A DNA stretch of 64,000 bases, from NCBI GenBank assembly GCA_033297205.1, contig MU859124.1, positions 1 to 64,000 on the forward strand. The letters run 5' to 3'. Shown one piece after another: positions 11,574 through 21,555 of the stretch (positions are counted from its first letter, which is position 1; each line of letters begins with the position of its first letter). The notes below the pieces were generated by a model, which saw only the letters and a list, made by a program, of their open reading frames with translations, ran no database searches and was not told the origin of the DNA. A program made the translations under genes and the position numbers. The DNA is from Pseudoneurospora amorphoporcata (lineage: Eukaryota; Ascomycota; Sordariomycetes; Sordariales; Sordariaceae).

Positions 11574-12633
11574 ATGGATGCGCTTGTCGCAAGGTACAGC
11601 CGTCCGGCTTACCAGCAGAATGAGCTCTTCTCGGAAGAGGAACAGCAAGACCTTTGCGAAACTCAGCCTCCTCTGTCCCTCAAGTTCTCCATGCCTCCAG
11701 TAGCTCATGTGCGTCTCCCTATTCATCATTCCCCCTCCTCGCAGTGCCCCTCCAAGTACCCCTCCGGCCCCTTCCTCCTCCTGTTTGCCCTATCCCAGCT
11801 AGCTAGCCAGACCCCGTCGATCACGGTGCCACGACGACGACGATGGACGAATGATGATGATAACAAATAGCTAACCACTGTAACAAAACCAGCCCTCCTC
11901 CTGGCTCCGCGCCGCAACCGACGACCGCGCCAACCCTTCGTGCCCCATCAAAATCGCCCACGGCACCACCACACTGGCCTTCCGTTTCCAAGGCGGCATC
12001 GTGGTGGCGACGGACTCCCGCGCCACGGCGGGTAACTGGATTGCCTCGCAGACGGTGAAGAAGGTTATTGAGATTAACAGCGACCTGCTGGGCACCATGG
12101 CGGGCGGCGCCGCCGACTGCCAGTACTGGCTGGCGTGGCTGGGTATGCAGTGCCGGCTGCACGAGCTTCGGCACAAGCGCCGCATCAGCGTCGCCGCTGC
12201 CTCCAAGATTCTCGCCAACCTGGTGTACCAGTACAAGGGCATGGGCCTGTCCATGGGCACCATGTGCGCCGGCGTGACCAAGGAGGAAGGTCCCGCGCTT
12301 TACTACATCGATTCGGACGGGACCAGATTGGCGGGTAACTTGTTCTGTGTCGGATCCGGTCAGACTTTTGCGTATGGTGTCTTGGACGCCGAGTATAGAT
12401 ACGACTTGACGACGGAGGAGGCGCTTGAGCTGGGACGCAGGAGCATTTTGGCCGCTACACATCGTGATGCTTACTCTGGTGGCTTCATCAACCTTTACCA
12501 CGTCAAGGAGTCGGGATGGGAGAAGCACGGCTTCAACGACACGAACCCCATTTTCTGGAAGACCAAGCTGGAGAAGGGCGAGTTCAGCAACGTCACGAGC
12601 GACTTCAACGAGGATGTTTCGACCCGCGTTTAA
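11574..12633 (+). CDS. pre2: 20S proteasome subunit beta type-5 (chymotrypsin-like)
   Basis: Two exons (11574-11708 and 11893-12633; 184 bp intron, phase 0) give 291 residues. The protein is the beta-5 (Pre2) subunit of the 20S core, which supplies the chymotrypsin-like peptidase activity. The propeptide ends in HG just before Thr70, the nucleophile freed by autocleavage (mature Thr1). Mature Asp17 and Lys33 are present in TDSRATAG and [41 protein letters not shown] and HRDAYSGG are family hallmarks. Length and propeptide size are normal. It converges with the t6A enzyme gene on the other strand. The identification is very secure. Expression would be coordinated with other proteasome genes, but no control element was identified. 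Confidence 0.96.
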
Positions 12634-13081
12634 GAGAGGAAGGGGATGAGGGATACAGAGTTGTGAACATAGCCTTGACTGACCCGGACTGAATGGACGG
12701 ATATTAGGGAGGCAGAGGCACTTAGCCAGCAACATACTACTTCTACACATAATGAAGAAAGGATATCAGCTTCCAATGGTTCCCCATAGTACCAGATTCT
12801 TACAGGCAATAGGACACTGGAATGAATCTGTTAACGAGGCCCAATGCCAACTTTTGACGTACGTGAAACTATTGTACAAGAGAATGATGAGCATCAAAGC
12901 TCGACCAAGTCGAATGAGCAACGCTTGAAGACCCCTTTCTAGTCATACTTCATCTTCATAATCATGCACCATACGCTTCTGACTACCGCTATCATACAGA
13001 TGAACTTTTATCACACAGGACAAAAAGAAAGATACCGAACGCGCCAAACACCCATCAACCATGCACCCAGGGGATGTTCCA
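12634..13081. other. Convergent 3' spacer
   Basis: This 448 bp spacer lies between the stop codons of the proteasome gene and the t6A gene. It is moderately AT-rich and presumably holds both 3' UTRs and polyadenylation signals. No gene was seen. Confidence 0.5.
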
Positions 13082-14917
13082 TCAACGCCTCACATAAAAG
13101 GGCTTCTGATCCGTCCCCAAGATCCCGCCCTGCTCGCCCGTCGAACTCATGCTCCACTTCTTAATCGGCAACATGTCCAGCTTGCTCACCCACCCCGCTC
13201 TATACATCTCCGACCCCGTCCACGCAATCATGGCCGCGTTGTCCGTACACAGGTTCACAGGCGGAGCCATAATCCGGATATGTCCGAACCCGCGCACCTC
13301 CAGCACGCGTCTTAGGACGTGCCTCAAAAACTGGTTGCTGGCCACCCCGCCCGACACCACGAGCGTCTTAACCTTTTGTGCTTCGCCTGCGTGCTTTGCC
13401 TGCTGCTGGAGCACCATGACGATGCGCGAGGCGAGGTGCTCAAACGCCAGCTGCATAACCGCACGGGCCAAGTAGCGGCGCTGTTCGATCTGGTCTTTTT
13501 CCTCGAGGGTCGGCGAGAGGCGAGGGGCGCTGGAGTCGTCCGAGTTGACCGAGGGGGCCAAGTAAGACGCATTGTCGGACTCCGGGGAGTCCTCCCGCGA
13601 AAGGACCTGATCCCGCGCATTCTCGTACGAAGAGAATTTGTCCAGCGTGTCGGCGATGCGCTGCGCTTGGGATCCCAGTCCCGTGAAGTTGTATTCCATC
13701 TTCCTAGAGGCGTACAGAGGCGGCGAGAGGTGCCAGCCGTAGGGCGAGCTGTGCTGCTCGATCTCGGCGGCCCGCGTGGCGGGCGGAGTGTACTTGAAGT
13801 TGTACTCCCTCTCGTCGGCACCCGCAGGGAACCTGGGGAAGGCGAAGCGCTCTAGGGCGGCGGCGTACATGACGTTTTGGCCTGATTCCAAAACCGAAGC
13901 GGGCAAGATCTTGCGTGCGGCTTTGTCGAGCATGTCGCCTAGCGCGATGTTATCGGTCGTGCACTGGATGAGATGAGAGGTTAACGAGACAGAATAGACT
14001 AGTTGCGTGTGGCCGCCTGAGACGAGAAGGTTGAGGTAGGGGTAGTCGAGACTGGGGTGCTGAGCCTCTTCCTGCTTCTTCGATGCTGCCTGCTGTTCGG
14101 GCTGTTGGCGTTGTGCCCATGGGGATGATGCGAGGCTGGGAGCAGCGGAGCGGTCGAGAGCTTCGACAAGCTGCGGCGTCAGAGCGTGTGCTTGCATGTG
14201 GTGGACGCCCACGATCGGGATGCCCCAGGCCAAAGCGAGACCCTTGGCTACTTCCATGCCGGTGGCCAGGCTGGTGGGCATGCCGGGCCCCCGTGTGACG
14301 GCGATGAGGTCGGGCTTTATGTGCTGCTCGGGCTCTCTCGTTGTCTGGTAAGATTGATTGTCCGAGGGGCCAGCTTCCGGAAGAGACTGGATGGCTTCCT
14401 GGACCAGGGTTGCGAGATGGCGCTGATGCCACTCGACGGCGACGGCCGGGTGGACGCCGCCGAACTGGCGCTGATCTGAAGTGATTTTCTTGTTGAAGAG
14501 GAGATGGGCCAGCATTTCGGGTTTATTCTTGAGGTTCTCGGTGCTCTCGTAGCTTTGAAGGAGGGCAACGCATGTGTCATCGCAGGATGTCTCGATGGCC
14601 AGGGTCAGGAGTTCTCTCGGGCGGCGCTTAGTCGGCCTGACATATTCCGGGACGTTCTGGTCCGGCTGAGCCCAGTTGGCCTTGTTTTGACGGGCGATAT
14701 GCATGTTGCATGTTGATTCTGGTGTTGATGTTTGAGTGGATGTTGGTTTTGGTGTTGATGTTGGGTCATGAGATGTGCTCATGGTTCTAGAAGGAGATGC
14801 TTGTTTTATATTCCATGGCTGTTGTGGCCGCACCTGTCGAGCACGACTGATCCCCAGACCTCCTCTTGCTGTCCATGCTCGTAGTCCACTACCGTGGAAG
14901 AGATTTAGCTGCCTCAT
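13082..14917 (-). CDS. qri7: tRNA N6-threonylcarbamoyladenosine synthase (Qri7/OSGEP-like, mitochondrial)
   Basis: A single 611-residue exon. The Kae1/Qri7/TsaD family transfers the threonylcarbamoyl group to A37 of ANN-decoding tRNAs. Visible family motifs are LAIETSCDDT near residue 107, FGGVHPAVA, TRGPGMPTSL, the metal-binding HHMQAHAL with its two key histidines, LVSGGHTQL, LGDMLDKAARK, and the C-terminal VVSGGVASNQ and LCTDNAAMIAW. The ~100-residue N-terminus is Arg/Ser/Thr-rich with little acid, like a mitochondrial targeting sequence, so the Qri7 branch is favoured over cytosolic Kae1. A Ser/Glu-rich insertion lies between the core blocks (about residues 435-485), making it longer than typical Qri7. 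ATG 14917 is followed by MRQLNLFHG. Confidence 0.92.
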   Translation of the reverse strand: MRQLNLFHGSGLRAWTARGGLGISRARQVRPQQPWNIKQASPSRTMSTSHDPTSTPKPTSTQTSTPESTCNMHIARQNKANWAQPDQNVPEYVRPTKRRPRELLTLAIETSCDDTCVALLQSYESTENLKNKPEMLAHLLFNKKITSDQRQFGGVHPAVAVEWHQRHLATLVQEAIQSLPEAGPSDNQSYQTTREPEQHIKPDLIAVTRGPGMPTSLATGMEVAKGLALAWGIPIVGVHHMQAHALTPQLVEALDRSAAPSLASSPWAQRQQPEQQAASKKQEEAQHPSLDYPYLNLLVSGGHTQLVYSVSLTSHLIQCTTDNIALGDMLDKAARKILPASVLESGQNVMYAAALERFAFPRFPAGADEREYNFKYTPPATRAAEIEQHSSPYGWHLSPPLYASRKMEYNFTGLGSQAQRIADTLDKFSSYENARDQVLSREDSPESDNASYLAPSVNSDDSSAPRLSPTLEEKDQIEQRRYLARAVMQLAFEHLASRIVMVLQQQAKHAGEAQKVKTLVVSGGVASNQFLRHVLRRVLEVRGFGHIRIMAPPVNLCTDNAAMIAWTGSEMYRAGWVSKLDMLPIKKWSMSSTGEQGGILGTDQKPFYVRR

Positions 14918-15650
14918 ATTGACTTCTGTTGAGTCTTCTTTCCTCTAGAAGGCTCAGTACGTTGGCAGTGGTCGAGTGTCCACCATGCGACGCCTCCCAA
15001 ATCGGGCTTCTGGCCGAGGAGTGACGATGATGCTCACCTGTGAGCTGGACCGCGCTCACCTGACCTCCGAGTCAAAGTTTCCACTAAAGAACCCAGTGTT
15101 GCCCAACAAAGCAAAAAGTCACTTCCAAGCCGGAAGCGTTCGTCGACTTCAAGTCGCAGGTGGTGTCGACGATGGAGTGAGTACCTTGATGGGTGAGTGT
15201 GATATTGTTTTGAGAAAGAAAAGCCGTGACACTCGCTTACAGCTGGCAATGACTACTGGCCAACTGTCAGGGTTAGGGGTGAATGCTACTTCCTCCTTCT
15301 CCCAGCCTTTGCAACGACATCAAGTCTGCCAGTACACGTTTCAGCTCTTGGATTATAATTTTCATCAAAGTCTGCTATTCACTGATTGGATTTACACTCC
15401 TGGACGTGTCTCAATCCGGAAATTATTCGCTCGAACGACTCTATGGTATCTTCTTTGCAAGTGGAGTCACCTGCTGCTTCCCACACGAACATCTATGTTC
15501 AACGCTTCTGGTATAGACACAGGTAGTCTCTCTGATGAAGAAATCGAGTAAAGTCAAAGAAAATGGAAACATGAATGCAACAATTTTGAAATGCCTGCGC
15601 CTGATATGCACTTATAACCCAAAAACTCCTCCACTGTATCCCTTCTGCCA
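14918..15650. other. Promoter of the qri7-like gene and 3' side of the membrane-protein gene
   Basis: A 560-nt plus-strand open frame (first ATG 14985) is present but has no recognisable domain and lies head-to-head with the qri7 start. It is not annotated as a gene. No other feature was seen. Confidence 0.45.
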
Positions 15651-18600
15651 TCAAGCATCGCCTACATTCAACTTCACCCAGTTGGTATACCTGCACTGAC
15701 ACCCTCCGGTACCTCCATCCATCCCACCAAAGCTCGGATTAAACGTCGCGCCGGGGTTGACCCAATCACCTGTCTGGTTCATGTTATTCAGGATAAACTT
15801 GGTATCGTTCATCAGGATTTTGCCCCCATCTGCGACCCCACGACTAAACGCAAACTTCCTTCCCGGTATTCCACCGTGGGTATCCAGCGTGACCGTGACG
15901 GGGTACGGGAAAGAACCCGGACGCGTGCTGTTGTTGTTCGCAGCTCCGCCGTTGGATTGTGACCCCAGCAGACGGGTGGCGTTGACCTGCCGCGTCCAGA
16001 TTTCCACCTTGTAGCGCGCCGAGAGCCAGGTGATGACGAACTTGGAGTCGGAGGCGGTAGAGCCGCCGACGCGGTCGGACGAGGCATCGCCGGTCAGGTA
16101 GACGGTCTTGTTGAAGTAGGTGTAGAAGCCAAAGTGCTCGGTCGGCAGGCCGCGATCGAACAGGCGGAGAGGCTGCTGCGTAGGGAACGGCATGAGTAGG
16201 GCTGGGGCGCCGGTTCCGTCGGAGTTTAGGACAGGAGGGATGAAGGAAAGATCGATGCCGCTATTGGATTGGCGCCTACTGAGCTGATTGGAGGCAGAAT
16301 CAACCTCAGGGTTGCGACGGGTAAGCATGTTGGGCCCAACCGAATCATCGAGAGTGCGAAGAATGCTGATGTAAAACGGAGTCGGTTCTCCGGCTTTGGC
16401 TGCGGACACAATACCGTCGGTGTTGTTTCCCAAGAAGTACATATCTTGAAATTCGGGCGGGGATGGGCGAGGGATGAACCCAGCGCTGTGAGTTTGCTGG
16501 ATCTGACGATCCAAAAGTCTCTTAACAACCGAGATGAAGCCCATCGGTTCGCCGCCTGATTGTGGGCGCTGTCCCCTCGTCTGGTTTGCTTGGGTACCAT
16601 TAGTAACCGAGCTCTTGTTGCTCCCAGTCTGGGACGGCGAAGCGGTGGCTTCGGCATCCTTAGTGGGAGTAGGCGTAGGGATTGCCTGGCCCGTGACATT
16701 CCACGCTTTTTGCGTACTGTTGTCGAACTGGATCTGGATAATGAAACTGGGCTGATCGGCAGCAAACGGTTCCGCCTGGGCAGTCTGGTCTTTAGGCAGA
16801 GCGCAACTCCAGAAGCGCGGATCCTGGGCGCATGAGGCATCAGTAACAGAATCGGTGCCAATGACCGTGGAGATGCCGGTAGGAATTGGTGGGAAATCTG
16901 TGAGGTTGAGCCAAGGCGAGTAAGGGGCGGGCTTGCCAGGCTTGGGACGTGATAAGACAACCCCGAGAGCCACAGCGAGCGCTATCAACCCGAGAGCCAC
17001 AAGGAACAAGGCCAAACACCACCGCCTGCGCTTCCTGCCTTCCCGGCCAGGCCGACCAAAGCAGCCACTTGCTGGGATGCAGCCACGTCCTCTCCACAAT
17101 CCACCGACCTTGCGTGCCATGGCGTCCTCCTTCTCGTTGCGGCGCCGTTTTTCCTCGGCTTTCAGCCTTTGAGTAGCGGGTACGAAGGCACTGAGCGGCG
17201 GCGCTGGGAAGTCTCTGTGATGGACCGCAGGTCTGGCGGGAGGCGGCCTTGCAGGAACGTAGGGCAAATCGATCGCACCTTGTGAGGTCATCGTCTGTGC
17301 CAGACCAGGAGAAATCAGGCCTGGAGACGGCGGGTACATCGAGTTCAGCGGATGACTGGGAGGAAAGACGGCTCGATATCGGACATGCTCGGCGGTCTGG
17401 ACATTCCGAGCGTTTTGGTTCTTCTTCGGGGGCGAGTAAGGGGGAGGCAATTCCGCGGTCGTCGGTTCGTTCTCTTCGATCAATATGCGTGCTTTCTCGG
17501 CATGGGAGTGCGATCGTTGAGCCATCGGTGTTGTTGTCGGCATCGCTGCTGCTGCTGCTGCTGCTGAAGAGGAAGATGCTATCGCTGTTGACGAAGCCGC
17601 GCACGGGATGTAAGAAGAGGAAGAAGAAGCTTCTACTTGCGAGACGTCCTCAATAACTATCATGGGAGGTCGATTGGCCCTCACGGCACTTCCCGTGGAC
17701 CCCTGAGCAAGGTCATTGTTGTTGGAAGACAAAGACCCGTTGTTGTTGCCCGCCTTCCACCACTCTTGTTTGTCGTCCTCCTCTTGAATGCTGATAACAG
17801 GGGTCCTTGACATTACCGGGCTTTGTGTGAATGGCGAAGTAATCTGATCCCACCAGCCTTGTTGTGACCGTGCGGTTAATGTCGCAGACACAGGGCTCTT
17901 TGATTTGGTGATGGACCTCTGCCGCGTCGCCACAGGGCTTCCATCCTCCTCGAACAAAGTGACCGGAGTGGCCATGTCGTCATCCTCGTCGCTGCAGTAG
18001 GCCATGGGAGTGACCCTTGGTGGGCGCGACTTTCCATATCCCATTGGAGTGAGTAAATCATCTTCATTGTCGCTGAGGTAGAATTCCGTCGCCCGGGTAT
18101 CTCTGTATTTGTTGGGAACCGCAGGGACAGCCGGCACGGTGCCAGCACTGGGACCTGCTGTCCTGTACGAGTTGATTGTGAATTGGGAATCCGGAGTGTC
18201 TGGTGACCAGACTGAGACGGGCTGTTTTCCTGTGGGAGGCGGAGAGAAGTACTTGTCAAAGTCGACCGGTGTATCAACGACGGCAGTTTGCGGACTGATG
18301 ACGACGGTTGAATCTGATGGCATGGCGAACCCGATCATGATACCGCCAACACCTGGTGAAAGCTCGGCCGAGGTGGGTGTGTCTACCGCAAGCCTATCCA
18401 TCCTCCTCTCGATCGGAGTAGCTGAGGCTGGGCTGCTCCTTTTCTTCCTTAGCCAAGCAAAAGTGCCGATGGATTCGTCTGAAGCCATTCCTTCCAATGC
18501 GTTCAGTGCAGCCGCGTCCGCAAACTTTCCCCTCCCCTTTCCTTTATTCCGAGCCTCCTGGTTGGCTAACTGTTGTTGTAATTGCTGCTGCCTCAGCTTG

Positions 18601-18926
18601 GTCATGTCTGTGACCAACTTGATGCCAAGGCTGGCATTCTGTGCCTTTTGCCTCTGACGTGACGTTACACGCCTGATTCTCTGCATGGACTGTCGAGCCG
18701 CCGAGAAAGATGTGCGTTGTGTTGGTGGTTTCGTCGTATAGTTGTTATTGGTGCTGTAAGGGCTGCTGAAGGTCGGGGTGAGGGGAGTGAGCTCGCCATC
18801 CTCCTCTTGAATGGGAGTGAATGGTTCATCGTCGGACCAATCCTCCCATTCCTCCTCCCTGTTGTTGACTGCAGGGTGATATGATGGGCCCGGACGCACC
18901 ATCGGGCCGTTCATGCTGACAGCCAT
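15651..18926 (-). CDS. Large type II single-pass membrane protein, unknown function
   Basis: An intronless frame of 1091 residues from ATG 18926. A longer frame begins at a TTG codon 63 bp upstream, but 18926 is the first ATG and has A at -3. About 630 residues of Ser/Thr/Pro-rich cytoplasmic sequence, including acidic clusters of the WEDWSDDEPF type and a Gln-rich patch LRQQQLQQQL, lead to a basic stretch (RKRRR). One strongly hydrophobic segment follows (CLALFLVALGLIALAVALG, about residues 632-655). About 435 residues come after it with many N-x-S/T sites (NLT, NST, NVT, NKS, NGT, NNT), so the C-terminal part probably lies outside the cell or in the secretory lumen. The tail ends with a CQCRYTNWVKLNVG block that looks conserved. 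I cannot assign an enzyme family. A cell-surface or Golgi role is inference. Confidence 0.8.
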   Translation of the reverse strand: MAVSMNGPMVRPGPSYHPAVNNREEEWEDWSDDEPFTPIQEEDGELTPLTPTFSSPYSTNNNYTTKPPTQRTSFSAARQSMQRIRRVTSRQRQKAQNASLGIKLVTDMTKLRQQQLQQQLANQEARNKGKGRGKFADAAALNALEGMASDESIGTFAWLRKKRSSPASATPIERRMDRLAVDTPTSAELSPGVGGIMIGFAMPSDSTVVISPQTAVVDTPVDFDKYFSPPPTGKQPVSVWSPDTPDSQFTINSYRTAGPSAGTVPAVPAVPNKYRDTRATEFYLSDNEDDLLTPMGYGKSRPPRVTPMAYCSDEDDDMATPVTLFEEDGSPVATRQRSITKSKSPVSATLTARSQQGWWDQITSPFTQSPVMSRTPVISIQEEDDKQEWWKAGNNNGSLSSNNNDLAQGSTGSAVRANRPPMIVIEDVSQVEASSSSSYIPCAASSTAIASSSSAAAAAAAMPTTTPMAQRSHSHAEKARILIEENEPTTAELPPPYSPPKKNQNARNVQTAEHVRYRAVFPPSHPLNSMYPPSPGLISPGLAQTMTSQGAIDLPYVPARPPPARPAVHHRDFPAPPLSAFVPATQRLKAEEKRRRNEKEDAMARKVGGLWRGRGCIPASGCFGRPGREGRKRRRWCLALFLVALGLIALAVALGVVLSRPKPGKPAPYSPWLNLTDFPPIPTGISTVIGTDSVTDASCAQDPRFWSCALPKDQTAQAEPFAADQPSFIIQIQFDNSTQKAWNVTGQAIPTPTPTKDAEATASPSQTGSNKSSVTNGTQANQTRGQRPQSGGEPMGFISVVKRLLDRQIQQTHSAGFIPRPSPPEFQDMYFLGNNTDGIVSAAKAGEPTPFYISILRTLDDSVGPNMLTRRNPEVDSASNQLSRRQSNSGIDLSFIPPVLNSDGTGAPALLMPFPTQQPLRLFDRGLPTEHFGFYTYFNKTVYLTGDASSDRVGGSTASDSKFVITWLSARYKVEIWTRQVNATRLLGSQSNGGAANNNSTRPGSFPYPVTVTLDTHGGIPGRKFAFSRGVADGGKILMNDTKFILNNMNQTGDWVNPGATFNPSFGGMDGGTGGCQCRYTNWVKLNVGDA

Positions 18927-20566
18927 CGTGAATGGAGTGGTGTTGTGTAAATCGTTTAACTCATCAAAGGGAGCGTGAATCGCCGGCAAGCTCGCGTGGG
19001 ACTCGGATGGCCAGCAATCGAGTTGTCAAAGGAGAGGTTAAGTGTCCTGTGACCAAAAGATCAGAAGACTTTTTTTCTGTCCCAGAGGTGTGAGACAAGA
19101 GTGAGTTTGCCGTGAGTCTCGAAGGATGGCCGGTTGGGTGGAACCAAAAAGATGGAACAATAGGAAGTGTGACTGCCTATTCACAGGACCTGCAAAATAA
19201 TGTCTGAATAAGATTCGAGACCGGACTGAATCAACAAAGGGAGAGTGCTAGTGTGCAGAATAATCCGGATGAGAAAGATTAGAACGAATGGAAAATGGGT
19301 TCCCTCTCCATCCCGTGGCTGAGGCAGAACCGTAACAAGAAAAGACTGATGAAACCTGACACACACAGACACACACTTTGAAAACAACAGCAGCAACGTG
19401 AAGCAAAAGAAGAAGAAGAAGAAGAAGGAAGAAGAGGTCGGCCAGTCAGGCAAAAGACAGGCCATGTCTCTGGTCATAACGGATTCCCGTCATTTCGTCC
19501 ATCGCGCCAATTGTTACAGGGCATGCACCACCCGGCGCGCCGAGTGGCCGGTCGCCTCATCTGGACCTGCGTCTACCCATGTCTGCTTCGTCGTCGAAGG
19601 AGCTGTCGTCGTTGAGCAAAGCGCCGTCGTGGAGAAGGTTTGGCGCAGCCGAGGAACGATGTGGTCTGGAATAAGCGCTGCCATGTTGCTTTGCTGGTGA
19701 TGGATTGGCTGGAAGCTCCAGGCCCTGGCAGCTCTTGGCATCTATCTGTCGTAAAGTCCGCCTCTCATTGGCCAGTCTGCGTGGAGCTCAAGGCAAACCA
19801 CCGCCTTGTGTCCGCCTGTGACTCTTGGCGGCGGGAAGAGCGGAGCATTTCCACTTCACGGTTTTATCATCATCACCCAATGATTCCAGACAAGCGACTC
19901 CATTTTTCAACCTCATCTTGTCTCTCTTTTCCTAAATGTTTCACAATAAAACTATCGGAATCGCTAGAACGCGCTAGAATGCCAGTCATAGACGCGATAC
20001 CGTGTTTGACGCTTGGGTGTTGACGGTCCAGAACCCCAACCTTCAAAGTGTGGGAACTTCCCGTCCATCGTCCGTCCTTTGGCTCGCCATCATCACGTAC
20101 AGCGCCGTACGCCCAGGGCACAGACGGGATGACACCTTGGAGGTTGCGGGTTGCTCTACTTCAATCTACCTGTGACTGCAATCCCCCACCATGGCATGCT
20201 ATGACACTGATGGTGAAGCTCGAGCCCAGCTAGCACTCTGCCTCCACCTCTAGATGATGATGATCATGTCTTGCTACCTAGCCAACAAGTGTGGTCGCAC
20301 ATCATCTCTCTTTGGAAAGTTAATGGTCGCTGTTTGCGGTCGTTGATGGTTTCAGACCCTCCTCCTCTCGGACCTTTACAGGTCCGTTGCGCGTGATCTG
20401 TGTGCCCATCCGATATCACAATCATTTCCTTTGGCGGATGGCTGTCTCTGTTTTCGCAGCCAAGAAACCTCAGAGGGGGCATCTTTGGCATGGCGGCTTG
20501 GGACGAGATTACTGTCGGGTGCCTCTGTATCAAGACGGTTCGGTCCGTTGTATAGGAAGAGGGGTT

Positions 20567-20585
20567 ACCGTGAAGTCTTCACGGT
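20567..20585. repeat. Near-perfect palindrome
   Basis: ACCGTGAAG and CTTCACGGT are separated by one base. It is a possible protein-binding palindrome in a gene-free region; nothing further can be said. Confidence 0.45.
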
Positions 20586-20852
20586 GAAGACATTGTGCCC
20601 CCTCTTCAAGCTCCAGTGCTGGGAGTCGTCGGTACTTTAGAGATCTGAGTTGGATAGTACCGCAATTTCTTTGGTTTGCTGCACAAATTTCGCAACACCG
20701 GCCGGACGCCAGCTTCCCCTCACCTCACCTTGTCACCCGCCCGGCAACAATCATTTCGTAGCCCATCATTGGTTTGGCCCTGCCAAGGTTGGCCAAGCTT
20801 CATGGCACCAGGCCAAGCTTTTTTTGCCAAGCTGCCAAGCTATCTCCCCTGC

Positions 20853-20892
20853 TTTAGACGTCACTCTTGAAGACGACGAGACGACGTCTAAA
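20853..20892. repeat. Inverted repeat with 10 bp arms
   Basis: TTTAGACGTC at 20853-20862 and its inverse GACGTCTAAA at 20883-20892 flank a 20 bp GA-rich spacer. No associated gene was recognised. Confidence 0.45.
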
Positions 20893-21290
20893 ACTTCATC
20901 AAACTGACATATGATCTAGATTCCTCAAAGAAATTACCAGAGTGCGTGTACACCCCGTTCGCGATGACACACTGTCGCATCGACCTGGACTGAAGGTAAT
21001 GAGGGGAGCCACTCCGGCCAGAGCTATACATCTTATCAAGTCCTCTGGTCGTGTGGTAAAAAAAAAAAAAAGCATCAAATCCCAAGTCATACGAACCATG
21101 ATTATTTGGTCTCAATAACGGACTGATTTAATTCCATCTATAGTCCAGCTTGATTCCGAGAGCTAATCTAGCAGAGCTCATTTCAGCAAGCGGCCTATCC
21201 CTCTTGGAGTAACTGATATTGCTCCTCCCATGCTCACGAACGTCTTGATAGCATGTCGTAGGTATCCACCACTCTGCCTCAGTGAGATAT

Positions 21291-21555
21291 CTAGCAACAA
21301 ACGCACTCCTCTCCGCAACAGCAGCAGTTGCACTCCTCGACGAAGCCGCCGCGTAATGTTCCTTCTGTGGTCATCTCGGGCTGTGGCTCGGTTGTCTGGG
21401 TTACGTTCAGACTTGTGGTTAGTCTTGGCACCAGCCTGTCTGCAAGGAAGGGAAAAGCGACTTACAGGTTGCTGGGAGACGATGGCGTCTTGGGGGGTCA
21501 TCATCTCCATTGTTTGTTGCGGCTCGGGGACGTTGTTATCGGCGGAAGAAGGCAT
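21291..21555 (-). CDS. Small Cys-rich protein, 64 residues (CYSTM-like tail)
   Basis: Exon 1 (21555-21466) and exon 2 (21395-21291) are joined by a 70 bp intron with a GTAAGT donor, CTAAC branch and CCCAG acceptor. The spliced product starts MPSSADNNVPEPQQ and has a Gln/Met/Thr/Pro-rich middle with no cysteine. It ends GGFVEECNCCCCGEECVCC: eight Cys in the last 13 residues. Unspliced, the frame reads through to an unrelated basic tail, so the splice makes the difference. Polar Gln/Pro-rich start plus a Cys-crowded end resembles small fungal Cys-rich or CYSTM-type proteins linked with membranes or metal and stress tolerance; that likeness is by pattern only. No signal peptide is visible. Confidence rests on splice signals and the stop right after the Cys cluster. 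Confidence 0.68.

Larger units (their letters stand above)
18927..21290. other. Gene-poor spacer
   Basis: No gene is supported. It holds an AAG/AGA tract at 19405-19433 and the near-perfect palindrome ACCGTGAAG-T-CTTCACGGT at 20567-20585. It also has a cluster of CCAAGCT repeats around 20783-20850, an inverted repeat TTTAGACGTC...GACGTCTAAA at 20853-20892, and an A-run at 21058-21072. The first few hundred bases presumably include the promoter of the membrane-protein gene. Confidence 0.5.

Noticed and set aside
14985..15551. Plus-strand frame of about 189 codons between qri7 and the membrane-protein gene
   Set aside because: It overlaps the qri7 promoter and has no recognisable domain or consistent codon bias. 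A spliced small gene cannot be excluded but is not supported.
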